Both the position numbers and the translations under genes were made by a program. This document shows, piece by piece, positions 9,251 through 17,455 of a stretch of DNA of 64,000 bases; position 1 is the stretch's first letter, and every line of letters begins with the position of its first letter. The stretch spans positions 1,426,001 through 1,490,000 of the forward strand of contig NZ_CP015098.1 in the NCBI RefSeq assembly GCF_001611795.1, given 5' to 3'. The DNA is from Streptomyces qaidamensis (GTDB taxonomy: Bacteria > Actinomycetota > Actinomycetes > Streptomycetales > Streptomycetaceae). The notes below the pieces were generated by a model that ran no database searches, had not been told where the DNA came from, and saw nothing but the letters and a program-made list of their open reading frames with translations.

Positions 9251-9275
9251 GGTGTGCGCGGCGTTCAGAGGGCAG

Positions 9276-9950
9276 CTACGAGGCGAACAGCCGTACCGGC
9301 CACCCCGCATGCACCTCCGCCCCGATTTCCAGTAGAGGTGCCGACCCCGCCGGCAAGGCGTCGACCCCCTCGTCGACGACCTTCCGGGCCGCCTCCACCG
9401 CCCGGTCCGCGACCCGGTCCACATCCGGCGCCAGCCCGGCCAGCGCCCGCGTCGCGTCGAAGGGGTCCAGGCTCAGCAACCGCACCGTCGCCGACGCGGG
9501 TCCGCTCACGCTCTCGTACGCCGCGCAGTACGCCGCGTCCACCGGCCCCAGCCCGGCCGCGCGGGCCGCCAGCCCCAGCACCACCGGCTGGTGCGCGCCC
9601 CTGGGGAACTCCCGTCCGAGCGCGTCCAGTTCGGCGGACGGCCAGGTCGCCCGCGCGGCCCGCAGCAGCTGCCGTCCCAGTTTCCGTGCGGCGACCCTCA
9701 GTGCGGGCGACGGTGTTCGCGCGTCCGCGGCACGGTCCAGCGCGACGGGGTCGATCCCGAGCGCCGCGGCAGCCGACAGTCCTGCCGCCACCAGCCCTGC
9801 CGTGTGCAACCGCCCCCGGCAGAACTCCTCCAGGCTCGCCGCCCCACTGATCCGCCCGGCCTTGACCGCCGCCTCGGCACCGCCGGAGTGCGCGTGCCCT
9901 CCGGCGGGGAACCGGCCGTCGGCCAGGACGAGAAGCGCTGCACGCGACAT
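9276..9950 (-). CDS. ureF: Urease accessory protein UreF
   Basis: The 224-residue protein is an all-helical UreF. It acts as a GTPase-regulating component of the UreDFG nickel-insertion complex. Seen are the N-terminal LLVLADGRFPAGGHAHSGG motif (UreF proteins typically have SPxLPxGAFxxSxGLE here), the FCRGRLHTAG region and the conserved C-terminal YESVSGPASATVRLLSLDP. The ATG at 9950 is 10 bases after the ureC stop, with AAGGTGG as ribosome binding site overlapping that stop, so it is coupled to ureC. Confidence 0.93.
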   Translation of the reverse strand: MSRAALLVLADGRFPAGGHAHSGGAEAAVKAGRISGAASLEEFCRGRLHTAGLVAAGLSAAAALGIDPVALDRAADARTPSPALRVAARKLGRQLLRAARATWPSAELDALGREFPRGAHQPVVLGLAARAAGLGPVDAAYCAAYESVSGPASATVRLLSLDPFDATRALAGLAPDVDRVADRAVEAARKVVDEGVDALPAGSAPLLEIGAEVHAGWPVRLFAS

Positions 9951-9960
9951 CAGACCACCT

Positions 9961-11682
9961 TCAGAACAGGAAGTACCGCTGAGCCATGGGGAGTTCGGCC
10001 GCCGGCTCCGCCTCGACCAGCTCCCCGTCGATGTGCACGGCGAAGCTGTCGGGGTCGACCCGCACCTCGGGCCGCGCGTCGTTCTCCCGCATGTCGGCCT
10101 TGGTCACACCGCGCGTCGACTCGATCGCCACGAACCGCTTCCCGAGCCCCAGCCGCTCCGGCAGCCCGTGCTCGACGGCCAGTGGGGCGACGAAGTTGAG
10201 GGAGTTGGAGGCCGGCGCCCGACCGATCGCCCCGTACATCGGGCGCGGCAGGATCGGCTGCGGGGTGGGGATCGAGGCGTTCGCGTCGCCCATCTGCGCG
10301 TAGGCGATCTGCCCGCCCTTGATGACGAGCTGCGGCTTGACGCCGAAGAACGCCGGTTCCCACAGGACCAGGTCGGCCAGCTTGCCGCTCTCGACCGATC
10401 CGATCTCGCGGGCCAGGCCCTGGGCGAGGGCGGGATTGATCGTGTACTTGGCGACATAGCGACGCACACGGTGGTTGTCCGCGCGTCCGTCGCCGGGCAG
10501 CGCGCCCCGTCGTCGCTTCATCACGTGCGCGGTCTGCCAGGTGCGCATGACGACCTCGCCGACGCGCCCCATGGCCTGGGAGTCGGAGGAGATGATCGAG
10601 ATCGCGCCGAGGTCGTGCAGCACGTCCTCCGCCCCGATCGTGGACGGCCGGATCCGGGACTCGGCGAAGGCCAGGTCCTCCGGCACCGCCGGGTTGAGGT
10701 GGTGGCACACCATCAGCATGTCGAGGTGTTCCTCGGCGGTGTTGACGGTGAACGGCCGGGTGGGGTTCGTGGAGCTGGGCAGCACGTAGGACTCGGAGAC
10801 CACGGTCATGATGTCCGGCGCGTGTCCGCCGCCCGCGCCCTCGGTGTGGTACGCGTGGATGCCCCGCCCGGCGATCGCCGCGAGGGTGTCGCCGACGAAC
10901 CCGGCCTCGTTGAGGGTGTCGGTGTGGATGGCGACCTGGATGCCCGTCTGCTCGGCGACGGTCAGCGAGGCGTCGATGACGGCCGGGGTCGATCCCCAGT
11001 CCTCGTGCAGCTTCAGGCCGAGGGCGCCGCCGCGGATCTGGGACAGCATCGCCTCGTGGGAGACGGTGTTGCCCTTGCCGAGCAGCCCGATGTTGAGGGG
11101 GTGGGCCTCCATCGCCTCCAGCATCCGCGCGAGATGCCAGGGGCCGGGGGTCACGGTGGTGGCCTTGGAGCCCTCCGCGGGGCCCGTTCCGCCGCCGACG
11201 AGTGTCGTGATGCCGGAGGACAGGGCCTCGTCGGCGATCTGCGGGCAGATGAAGTGGACGTGCGCGTCGATCGCGCCGGCCGTGAGAATCCGCCCGTTGC
11301 CCGCGATGATCTCGGTCTCGGGGCCGATGACCAGGTCCGGGTGGACGCCGTCCATGGTGTCGGGGTTACCGGCTTTGCCGATGCCGGTGATCCGGCCGTC
11401 GCGGATGCCGACGTCGGCCTTGACGATTCCCCAGTGGTCGATGATCACCGCGCCGGTGATGACGGTGTCGGGGGTGCCTTCCGCGCGCGTGGCACGGGCC
11501 TGGCCCATGGATTCGCGGATGACCTTGCCGCCGCCGAACACGGCCTCGTCGCCGGCGCGTCCCGGGCCGCCGGAGCGGTCCTCCTCGATCTCGACCAGCA
11601 GGTCGGTGTCGGCGAGGCGGATCCGGTCGCCGGTGGTCGGGCCGAACAGGTCGGCGTAGGCGGCACGCGAGATCTCAGGCAT
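9961..11682 (-). CDS. ureC: Urease alpha subunit UreC
   Basis: The 573-residue catalytic subunit hydrolyses urea to ammonia and carbamate using a dinickel site. Metal ligands are visible: HVHFICPQ, the carbamylated Lys in [29 protein letters not shown] and the Asp of SSDSQAMGR. The mobile flap MVCHHLNP carries the conserved Cys-His. The length matches the family (about 570). The ATG at 11682 overlaps the ureB stop by 8 bases; an upstream in-frame ATG at 11730 lies inside ureB and is not used. Confidence 0.97.
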   Translation of the reverse strand: MPEISRAAYADLFGPTTGDRIRLADTDLLVEIEEDRSGGPGRAGDEAVFGGGKVIRESMGQARATRAEGTPDTVITGAVIIDHWGIVKADVGIRDGRITGIGKAGNPDTMDGVHPDLVIGPETEIIAGNGRILTAGAIDAHVHFICPQIADEALSSGITTLVGGGTGPAEGSKATTVTPGPWHLARMLEAMEAHPLNIGLLGKGNTVSHEAMLSQIRGGALGLKLHEDWGSTPAVIDASLTVAEQTGIQVAIHTDTLNEAGFVGDTLAAIAGRGIHAYHTEGAGGGHAPDIMTVVSESYVLPSSTNPTRPFTVNTAEEHLDMLMVCHHLNPAVPEDLAFAESRIRPSTIGAEDVLHDLGAISIISSDSQAMGRVGEVVMRTWQTAHVMKRRRGALPGDGRADNHRVRRYVAKYTINPALAQGLAREIGSVESGKLADLVLWEPAFFGVKPQLVIKGGQIAYAQMGDANASIPTPQPILPRPMYGAIGRAPASNSLNFVAPLAVEHGLPERLGLGKRFVAIESTRGVTKADMRENDARPEVRVDPDSFAVHIDGELVEAEPAAELPMAQRYFLF

Positions 11683-11986
11683 CGAGGGCACCTCCGGTCT
11701 CCCCGCGCAGACCGGGCACCACGCGGGCACCGGCCAGCGGAACGAGTTCGACCTCGACGGGGATCCCGGGCTCGAAGCGCACGGCCGTGCCGGCGGCGAC
11801 GTTCAGCCGCCTGCCGTGCGCGGCGGCACGGTCGAACTCCAAGCCGGGGTTGGCCTCGGCGAAGTGGTAGTGGGAGCCGACCTGCACGGGCCGGTCGGCG
11901 GCGTTGAGGACGGTGAGCCGGACGGCCTCGCGGCCCTCGTTGTAGGCAATCGGCCCGTCGGCGAACAGGATCTCTCCGGGAATCAC
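11675..11986 (-). CDS. ureB: Urease beta subunit UreB
   Basis: The 103-residue structural subunit begins [19 protein letters not shown], the standard UreB start, with [16 protein letters not shown] in the core. I chose the GTG at 11986, which has GGGGAGG five bases upstream, over an open-frame ATG at 12016 that would overlap ureA. It lies 13 bases after ureA and overlaps ureC, so ureABC is one transcription unit. Confidence 0.95.
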   Translation of the reverse strand: MIPGEILFADGPIAYNEGREAVRLTVLNAADRPVQVGSHYHFAEANPGLEFDRAAAHGRRLNVAAGTAVRFEPGIPVEVELVPLAGARVVPGLRGETGGALDA

Positions 11987-11999
11987 GGCGGCCTCCCCG

Positions 12000-12302
<303 letters not shown>

Positions 12303-12403
12303 GTCCCACCTCACAGTCCTCGCTCCGGGCCGTGCGGGGCCCGGCTGCCGCGGCCACGGGGCAACGTGCCAGGTGGCGTGGAGCGGCAGGCTAGTTGGAC
12401 CGC

Positions 12404-12419
12404 GTTTCGGGCACGTTAA
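12404..12419 (-). promoter_or_regulatory. Candidate GlnR box upstream of ureA
   Basis: On the minus strand the sequence TTAAC-GTGCCC-GAAAC matches the actinobacterial GlnR half-site pair gTnAc-n6-GaAAc. It lies about 102 bases upstream of the ureA start and overlaps the last codons and stop of the tetR-family gene. A possible -10 (TAGCCT, 12388-12393) follows it. GlnR control of ureA is known in S. coelicolor; the site here is found by eye. Confidence 0.55.
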
Positions 12420-13063
12420 CCGAGCTGTGATCCACCGGTAGCGGTGTCCTCGGCCCGCATGGTGGTCAGCGCCCGCAGACCGTCCTGGAGGACCTCGACA
12501 GGTGCCGGTCCGAACAGGGACTGCTGGGCGATGAAGCCGAGGACGCAGGCGATCATCGTGCGGGCCACATGGTCCGGAGTCACGTCGGCGCGCATCATCC
12601 CGGCCCGCTGGTAGCCCTCGACGATCTCCCCCCAGGCAGCGCGGACCGAGCCGTAGCCCTCCCGCAGGATGAGCGCCAGCTCTTCGTTGCGCAGGGTCTC
12701 CGTCCACACCTGGATGACGAGCCGCGGAAAGGCGGGGCGGCCGTCGACGATCAGGGACTCACGAGCGGCCAGCGTCCTGCCGAGGACGGAGGCGACGAGT
12801 TGGTCCGGCGGCGAGGGCGGACTCTGCCGCGCCGCCTCCTCGAAGGCCTCGCGGACCGAGCCGAGCACCTCGGCGACGATCGCGCCGATCAGCTCCTCCT
12901 TGCCGCTGAAGTAGCGGTACACCGCACCCGCCGAGAGGTCGGCCTCCTTCAGCACGTCCTGCATGGACGTGGCGTGGAAGCCGTTGCGGGCGAAGCACAG
13001 CGCGGCGCCGTCGAGGATCTGGCGGCGGCGGGCGTCGAGATGTTCCTGGGACACGCGAGCCAT
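12416..13063 (-). CDS. TetR-family transcriptional regulator
   Basis: The 215-residue protein has an N-terminal TetR helix-turn-helix (about 8-55: [18 protein letters not shown], ending [14 protein letters not shown]) and a helical ligand-binding C-terminal domain (TetR_C_6-like). It probably represses itself and the divergent membrane protein gene at 13188 through the inverted repeat between them. The ATG at 13063 is preferred over an ATG at 13099. A -10 (TACGTT) ends 7 bases before it and a -35 (TTGTCA) lies 17 bases further up, so the message is probably leaderless. Confidence 0.88.
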   Translation of the reverse strand: MARVSQEHLDARRRQILDGAALCFARNGFHATSMQDVLKEADLSAGAVYRYFSGKEELIGAIVAEVLGSVREAFEEAARQSPPSPPDQLVASVLGRTLAARESLIVDGRPAFPRLVIQVWTETLRNEELALILREGYGSVRAAWGEIVEGYQRAGMMRADVTPDHVARTMIACVLGFIAQQSLFGPAPVEVLQDGLRALTTMRAEDTATGGSQLG

Positions 13064-13070
13064 GGTCCAC

Positions 13071-13099
13071 AACGTAAAACGAATATTCATTCTTGACAA
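13071..13099. promoter_or_regulatory. Overlapping divergent promoters with TetR-type operator
   Basis: The dyad AACGAATATTCATT (13078-13091, core GAATATTC) resembles TetR-family operators. On the minus strand TTGTCA (13094-13099) and TACGTT (13071-13076) are 17 bases apart and flank the dyad, giving a leaderless tetR promoter. On the plus strand TTGACA (13093-13098) is a good -35 for the membrane protein gene, though its -10 is weak. Repressor bound at the dyad would block both. Confidence 0.6.
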
Positions 13100-13187
13100 G
13101 GCGCCACGAGCGGAGCATGGTGAGAGCAGAGGAAAACGAACGATCCTTCTTTTTGGCGCTCCGGTCCGCTCACCTCAGGAGACCCTC

Positions 13188-14177
13188 ATGCCTTCCCACA
13201 ACCGCCGTGTGATCGCGGTCGTCGTCCTCGTGCCCGTCCTGGCTGCCCTGGCCCTGTGGGCGTTCGCCTGGCCGGCCTCCCGTATCGCGCCCCGCGACCT
13301 GCCGCTCGGCGTGGCCGGACCGCCGGCCGCGGCGGCCCAGGTCGAGAGGCGGCTGGAGCTGCACGAGGGCGCCTTCGAGATCCACCGCTACGCAGACGAG
13401 GCCGCCGCCCGGGACGCCATCAAGGACCGGAGCGTGTACGGCGCGGTCGTGGTCACGCGACAGGGGCCCGAACTGCTCACCGCGTCCGCGGCCGGACCGG
13501 CCGTCGCGCAGTTCCTCCAGCAGGCCGCAGGGCAGGCCGCCGCCGGGGGCGCACAGGTCAGGACGGTCGATGTCGTGCCGACCCCGGCCAGTGATCCGCG
13601 CGGCGCCGCGCTGAGCGCCGCCGTACTGCCGCTCGCCCTGGCCGGCATCGCGGCGGGCGCCGTGGTCACCCTGCTCGGGCTGCGCGGCGTCCGGGCCGCG
13701 CTCACACTGCTCGGCGCGTCCGCCCTGGTGGGCGCGGCCGCGGCCGGGATCGCGCACAGCTGGCTCGGGGCGCTCGGCGGCGACTGGTGGGCGGAAGCGG
13801 GGGTGCTCGCGCTGTCCACGCTGGCCGTCGGCGGCGCCGTCGCCGGACTCGCCGCCCTGATCGGCCCCGCCGGTACGGGCATCGGAGCCGCCGTGGTGAT
13901 GCTGATCGGCAACCCCTTCTCCGGCGCCACCTCGGCCCCGCAGATGCTGCCGGAGCCGGCCGGGGCGATCGGCCAGTGGCTGCCGCCCGGCGCGGGGACG
14001 ACCCTGCTGCGCTCGGTTTCGCACTTCGACGGCGCGGCGGCGACCGGACCTGCCCTGACCCTGACCTGGTGGGCGGCACTGGGCCTGGGTGCCGTACTGC
14101 TCGGCAGCTCGCTCAGGGCACGGAAGGCGGGTGCCGAACCCGCGGCCGACCGCCGTGAGCTCTCGGCCGTCGGCTGA
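13188..14177 (+). CDS. Integral membrane protein, YhgE/ABC-2 permease-like
   Basis: The 329-residue membrane protein has one N-terminal transmembrane segment (about 10-28), an extracytoplasmic domain (about 30-140) and a cluster of about five to six further transmembrane helices (about 145-320). This layout matches YhgE/Pip-like and ABC-2 permease-like proteins; no ATPase partner is adjacent. ATG 13188 follows CAGGAGA. Divergent transcription from a TetR gene suggests repressor-controlled efflux or export, but the substrate is not evident. Confidence 0.75.
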   Translation: MPSHNRRVIAVVVLVPVLAALALWAFAWPASRIAPRDLPLGVAGPPAAAAQVERRLELHEGAFEIHRYADEAAARDAIKDRSVYGAVVVTRQGPELLTASAAGPAVAQFLQQAAGQAAAGGAQVRTVDVVPTPASDPRGAALSAAVLPLALAGIAAGAVVTLLGLRGVRAALTLLGASALVGAAAAGIAHSWLGALGGDWWAEAGVLALSTLAVGGAVAGLAALIGPAGTGIGAAVVMLIGNPFSGATSAPQMLPEPAGAIGQWLPPGAGTTLLRSVSHFDGAAATGPALTLTWWAALGLGAVLLGSSLRARKAGAEPAADRRELSAVG

Positions 14178-14195
14178 CCGGCGCCCACATGAAGC

Positions 14196-14235
14196 GACCG
14201 TGCGCCCCCGCCGTAGCGGACGGGGACGCACGGTC
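14196..14235. terminator. Hairpin terminator between convergent genes
   Basis: GACCGTGCG (14196-14204) and CGCACGGTC (14227-14235) pair perfectly, with an inner CCCCG/CGGGG pairing likely. It follows the membrane protein stop and precedes the antitoxin stop. Confidence 0.7.
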
Positions 14236-14256
14236 TTCCGTCTGTCCGGTTCGGCT

Positions 14257-14544
14257 CTAAGCCGGGCCGGCCCTGCGGTGCTCCGCCGCGATGCCGAACC
14301 GCTGGGGTTCGCCAGGAGCGGACGCGACCTCGCGGACCGTGGAGACGGCGCTGATCACCTGCTCCTCCGCGGACTCCGCGAGCTCCTGGATCTCTTCGAG
14401 TCGCCGCAGGTCATCGGCCGAGACGAGGGCGACGAGGGGCTTGCCGTGCCGGGTGACGACGACGCGTTCGCCGCCGTACACCACGCGGTTGATCAGGTCG
14501 GCGAGCTCAGCCCTGGCTTGCGTCACCGGAATCTCGTAGGCCAT
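14257..14544 (-). CDS. Phd/YefM-family antitoxin, no adjacent toxin
   Basis: The 95-residue protein begins MAYEIPVTQARAELADLINRV and continues VVVTRHGKPLVALVSADDLRRLEE, a classic Phd/YefM DNA-binding antitoxin core. Residues after about 60 form a helical then disordered tail where a toxin would normally bind. No Doc, YoeB or other toxin lies on either side. A TATGAT -10 (14551-14556, minus strand) ends 6 bases before the ATG, so the transcript is probably leaderless. It is divergent from the ClpP-like gene. Confidence 0.88.
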   Translation of the reverse strand: MAYEIPVTQARAELADLINRVVYGGERVVVTRHGKPLVALVSADDLRRLEEIQELAESAEEQVISAVSTVREVASAPGEPQRFGIAAEHRRAGPA

Positions 14545-14570
14545 GTCCCCATCATAACGCGACGTACGTC

Positions 14571-14587
14571 CTGTACATTTTATACAG
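14571..14587. promoter_or_regulatory. Inverted repeat between antitoxin and clpP-like gene
   Basis: CTGTA-CATTTTA-TACAG is a dyad with a 7-base AT-rich spacer in the 89-base divergent gap. It lies upstream of both starts and could be the antitoxin's own operator or a site controlling the clpP-like gene. Purely sequence-based. Confidence 0.4.
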
Positions 14588-14633
14588 AGACGGCCGTCGC
14601 TGAAGACGGCTGCGCCGCTAGGAGGGGTTCGTC

Positions 14634-15269
14634 ATGACCCGACCGTCCGCCCGCTATGCGCTGCCCGAGTTCACCGAACGCACGGGGTGGGGGCAACGGA
14701 CGATGGATCCGTACTCGAAGCTTCTGGAGGAGCGGATCGTCTTCCTCGGGGCACCCGTGGACGAGACCTCGGCGAACGACGTCATGGCCCAGTTCATGTA
14801 CCTGGAGCACCAGGCCCCGGAGCGGGACATCTCGCTCTACATCAACTCCCCCGGCGGCAGCTTCCACGCGATGACGGCGATCCACGACACGATGCGGTAC
14901 GTCTCCTGCGACGTGGAGACGATCTGCCTGGGCCAGGCCGGTGCCGCCTCCTCGGTGCTGCTGGCGGCGGGCACGCCCGGCAAGCGATTCGCCCTGCCCG
15001 ACGCCCGTCTGGTGATCCATCAGCCCGCGCTGCCCGAGCCGGTCCGGGGGCAGGCCAGTGATCTGGCGATCCAGGCCGACGAATTGACGCGCATCCGGAG
15101 CCGGATGGAGGAGCTGCTCGCGCTGCACACGGGCCGCACCCGGGAGCAGGTGAGCACGGACATCGAGCGGGACAAGATCCTCACCGCCCAGGAAGCGGTG
15201 GAATACGGCCTGGTGGACGGAATCATCCCCAGCCGCAAGGCCACCCTCGCCCCGCCGACCGGACGGTGA
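14634..15269 (+). CDS. ClpP-like protease subunit lacking the catalytic serine
   Basis: The 211-residue protein has the full ClpP fold, with YINSPGGS at 69-76, [25 protein letters not shown] and HTGRTREQV. Ungapped alignment to E. coli ClpP puts its nucleophile Ser111 opposite Ala104 here (GQAGAASS); His129 and Asp180 of the triad are kept. Two serines follow at 106-107. It may therefore be a regulatory or structural subunit, as ClpR is in plastids, unless a nearby Ser can act. ATG 14634 has GAGGGG upstream. Streptomyces encode several ClpPs; this appears to be a solitary one, not in a clpP1P2 or clpP3P4 pair. Confidence 0.85.
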   Translation: MTRPSARYALPEFTERTGWGQRTMDPYSKLLEERIVFLGAPVDETSANDVMAQFMYLEHQAPERDISLYINSPGGSFHAMTAIHDTMRYVSCDVETICLGQAGAASSVLLAAGTPGKRFALPDARLVIHQPALPEPVRGQASDLAIQADELTRIRSRMEELLALHTGRTREQVSTDIERDKILTAQEAVEYGLVDGIIPSRKATLAPPTGR

Positions 15270-15276
15270 GGCCCCG

Positions 15277-15585
15277 GTGCTCCCGCCCGAAATGCCGCCC
15301 CTGCCCGCCCTGACGCGCGCCGAGGCGGAAGTGATCGACCGTTACCTCGACGTCGTCGACCTGCTCGGCCGCATCAATCCGGCCCAGGACGGCGACACCT
15401 ACCGGGGACTGCGCGCCGCCCAGGCACTGGTCGGCAAGGCGACCGCGCTGCGCGACGCGTTGGCCCTGATGCATCAGCGGGGCGAGACGGAACTGCACGC
15501 CGGCACGCTGGCCCGGGCGCTGCGGGTGCTGGACGGCGAGCGGCGCACGGCCCGGCTCACCCTGCCCCCGGAGTCCGTCAGTTGA
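15277..15585 (+). CDS. Small conserved-looking protein downstream of clpP-like gene
   Basis: This 102-residue protein starts at a GTG 8 bases after the ClpP-like stop, so the two are very likely co-transcribed. It is predicted almost fully helical (RAEAEVIDRYLDVVDLLGRI, then LRAAQALVGKATALRDALALM), with no signal peptide or membrane segment. I do not recognise a family. Position suggests a partner or adaptor of the ClpP-like subunit, but this is inference only. Confidence 0.65.
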   Translation: MLPPEMPPLPALTRAEAEVIDRYLDVVDLLGRINPAQDGDTYRGLRAAQALVGKATALRDALALMHQRGETELHAGTLARALRVLDGERRTARLTLPPESVS

Positions 15586-15592
15586 CGCGGAA

Positions 15593-15620
15593 GCACCGGC
15601 CCGGACACCCGCGCCGGTGC
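15593..15620 (+). terminator. Hairpin terminator after the clpP-like operon
   Basis: GCACCGGC (15593-15600) pairs perfectly with GCCGGTGC (15613-15620) around a 12-base loop, seven bases after the stop of the small partner gene. Confidence 0.6.
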
Positions 15621-15961
15621 CGACGCGTCCGGGGCTGAGTCGAAACGGACCAAAAGACGTACCCCTGTTCGGAGTAGGCGGGAGACCGATTTTGGGACCG
15701 TTCCGGTTGCGCAACGCGCGTAGTCCACGGACGGAATGGGGCATTCCGTCGCTGGTCCGGGGGTCCGCGAATGCGTGGACAGTGGCTCGAACGCACACGT
15801 GTCCACCCGAACGGGCGAGTGGTGAGTAACAACACAAACCCCCGGTTCCGTTGGGAAATACGGACAGGCATGCGCCAAGATCCCTGTCTGACGACAAGCC
15901 CCCGCCGCTGTGGCGGGGCGATCCGGGCGGACGCCGAGTCCTGCCGCCGCCCGGATGACCG
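15621..15961. other. Non-coding stretch before the ydaO riboswitch
   Basis: No plausible coding frame is seen here. The stretch has lower GC than its surroundings. It holds a perfect 9-base hairpin with a GGG loop (15730-15750) and another inverted repeat, GTGGACA (15775-15781) with TGTCCAC (15800-15806). The promoter for the riboswitch transcript probably lies around 15830-15900, but no clear -10/-35 pair stands out. Confidence 0.5.
15730..15750. repeat. Perfect 9-base inverted repeat with 3-base loop
   Basis: GACGGAATG (15730-15738), GGG, CATTCCGTC (15742-15750). It could be a terminator, an operator or part of a structured RNA upstream of the cell-wall hydrolase leader. Confidence 0.5.
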
Positions 15962-16122
15962 GTCGACAGGAGTGGATCGGCAGGAGTGGAGGACCCAAGC
16001 ACGACGGGTCGCCGGGACGGTCACGCCATGACCTGGCCCGAGCAGCCCTTGGGGTGAAGCCGCGTCAGCGGCCGGGCAACTTCGCCAGCCCGAATCCGAC
16101 AGGTCATCCTTCACAGGCGGCT
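15962..16122 (+). ncRNA. ydaO/yuaA (cyclic di-AMP) riboswitch
   Basis: The leader carries the hallmark conserved blocks of the ydaO class in order: GGAGGACCCAAGC (about 15987), CTTGGGGTGAAGCC (about 16048), GGCCGGGCAACTTC, and AGCCCGAATCCGACAGGTCA (about 16087), then ACAGGC. In Streptomyces this riboswitch commonly precedes NlpC/P60 and resuscitation-promoting-factor genes and turns them down when c-di-AMP is high. The exact ends are approximate. The hydrolase start follows 15 bases after the last block. Confidence 0.85.
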
Positions 16123-16137
16123 GACGAAGGGTTGCGC

Positions 16138-16611
16138 ATGACTGCGCTCAATCGTGTCCCGTCGCTCATGGCCCGGGCCGGCACGGCCTCGGCGCTCACC
16201 ATCGCCGCCGTCGGCGGTTCGATAGTGGCGCCCGGCTTCGCCTCCGACGCCGCGGCTGCCACACCTGCGACCAAGGCACTCCAGATCGCGGCTTCCAAGA
16301 AGGGATCGCCCTACAAGTACGGGGCCATCGGTCCGCACCGGTTCGACTGCTCCGGGCTCACGCTCTACTCGTTCAAGAAGGCCGGCAAGAAGCTTCCCCG
16401 CACGGCTGCCCAGCAGTACAACAAGACGCGCCACATCTCCGCCAAGAACCGCAAGGCGGGAGACCTGGTGTTCTTCCACTCGGGCAGCAACGTGTACCAC
16501 GTCGGTATCTACGCGGGTAAGAACAAGCTCTGGCACTCCCCGAAGAGCGGTGACGTGGTGCGGCTGCAGAAGATCTGGACCAAGAGCGTCTGGTACGGGC
16601 GCGTGAAGTGA
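16138..16611 (+). CDS. Secreted NlpC/P60 cell-wall hydrolase
   Basis: The 157-residue exported protein has a signal peptide (about 1-41, ending ASDAAAA) and a single NlpC/P60 domain. This is a Cys peptidase that cuts peptidoglycan stem peptides. The catalytic Cys lies in RFDCSGLT (about residue 66), the first His in YHVGIYAG (about 121) and the third polar residue in LWHSPKSG. The ATG at 16138 follows AAGGG. It is preceded by the ydaO riboswitch, so its expression should respond to c-di-AMP and osmotic state. Confidence 0.92.
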   Translation: MTALNRVPSLMARAGTASALTIAAVGGSIVAPGFASDAAAATPATKALQIAASKKGSPYKYGAIGPHRFDCSGLTLYSFKKAGKKLPRTAAQQYNKTRHISAKNRKAGDLVFFHSGSNVYHVGIYAGKNKLWHSPKSGDVVRLQKIWTKSVWYGRVK

Positions 16612-16622
16612 CCCGCCCGGCA

Positions 16623-16650
16623 TGCGGCGGCGTCCTGACGCGCCGCCGCA
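16623..16650 (+). terminator. Hairpin terminator after NlpC/P60 gene
   Basis: TGCGGCGGCG (16623-16632) pairs with CGCCGCCGCA (16641-16650) around an 8-base loop, just after the hydrolase stop. Confidence 0.7.
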
Positions 16651-16692
16651 CGCCGGAGCGTGACACGGGCTCACGTGGATACCCGTGGCCCC

Positions 16693-17319
16693 ATGGCCGA
16701 GCACCGTCCCTGCACCGCGCGCAACGAGACTCCGCTGCAACGCGCCGACCGCAACTTCGTGGAGCTGCTCCAGGAACTCCGCGTCACCCAGACGGGCGTA
16801 CAGATCCTCTTCGCCTTCCTGCTGTCGCTGGCCTTCACGGCGCGTTTCGAGGACCTCGACACGGTCCAGCGCGTCACCTACGTCGCCACCCTGCTGGCGG
16901 TCCTGGCAGCCGCGCTCTTCACCGCGCCGGCCGCTCTGCACCGCTCCCTCTTCCAGCAGGGCGCCAAGCCCCGCATCGTGCAGGTCTCCTCGCGCCTGGC
17001 CACCACCGGCCTGAGCGTGCTGGTGTTCGCGTTCAGCGGTTCCGTGCTGCTGGTGGTCGACGTGACCACGGGCCGGGCCGGCGGTATCGCCGCGGGCGCC
17101 GCGACGTTCCTGGTCTGTGTCGGCCTGTGGGGGCTGCTCCCGCGGCTGGTGCGGCGAGCGGGGCTGCGCGAGGAGGCGGACGGTACCGGGGAGCGCGCCG
17201 AGGAAGAACCGGACCAGGGCGATGTCAGGGTCCCCGCACCGCTGCGGCACACCGTCAGGCAGCCGTCAGGGCTTCGAGGGGCGGCAGCGCACCGGGAGGC
17301 GTCGGCACGGCACCGGTGA
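16693..17319 (+). CDS. DUF6328 family membrane protein
   Basis: The protein is 208 residues from the ATG at 16693. The N-terminal RNETPLQRADRNFVELLQELRVTQTG block and four predicted transmembrane segments (roughly 36-56, 66-86, 110-132, 140-160) match DUF6328 proteins of actinomycetes, whose function is unknown. A charged tail of about 50 residues follows the last helix and looks low in conservation. A GTG at 16660 is an alternative start with GGAG very close to it. Monocistronic, after a terminator. Confidence 0.75.
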   Translation: MAEHRPCTARNETPLQRADRNFVELLQELRVTQTGVQILFAFLLSLAFTARFEDLDTVQRVTYVATLLAVLAAALFTAPAALHRSLFQQGAKPRIVQVSSRLATTGLSVLVFAFSGSVLLVVDVTTGRAGGIAAGAATFLVCVGLWGLLPRLVRRAGLREEADGTGERAEEEPDQGDVRVPAPLRHTVRQPSGLRGAAAHREASARHR

Positions 17320-17455
17320 CGGCCTCGCACTCCGGTGGCTCCAAGGGCTCGGAGCGGGCCTCGTGGCCGTAGGGGTGGCCCGGATGTCGGTCGCGCGGGC
17401 CGGGGTGCGCGGGAGGCACCCGCTGGGGAGGTCTTTCGGGTCCTGTCGGGAGTGA

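Noticed and set aside
8920..11907. A 995-codon plus-strand frame opposite ureC and ureF
   Set aside because: It mirrors conserved urease genes and has no family features; codon bias favours the minus strand.
15805..15840. Sequence resembling the 16S rRNA phrase GGTGAGTAAC
   Set aside because: Only about ten bases match and no rRNA surrounds them; chance similarity.
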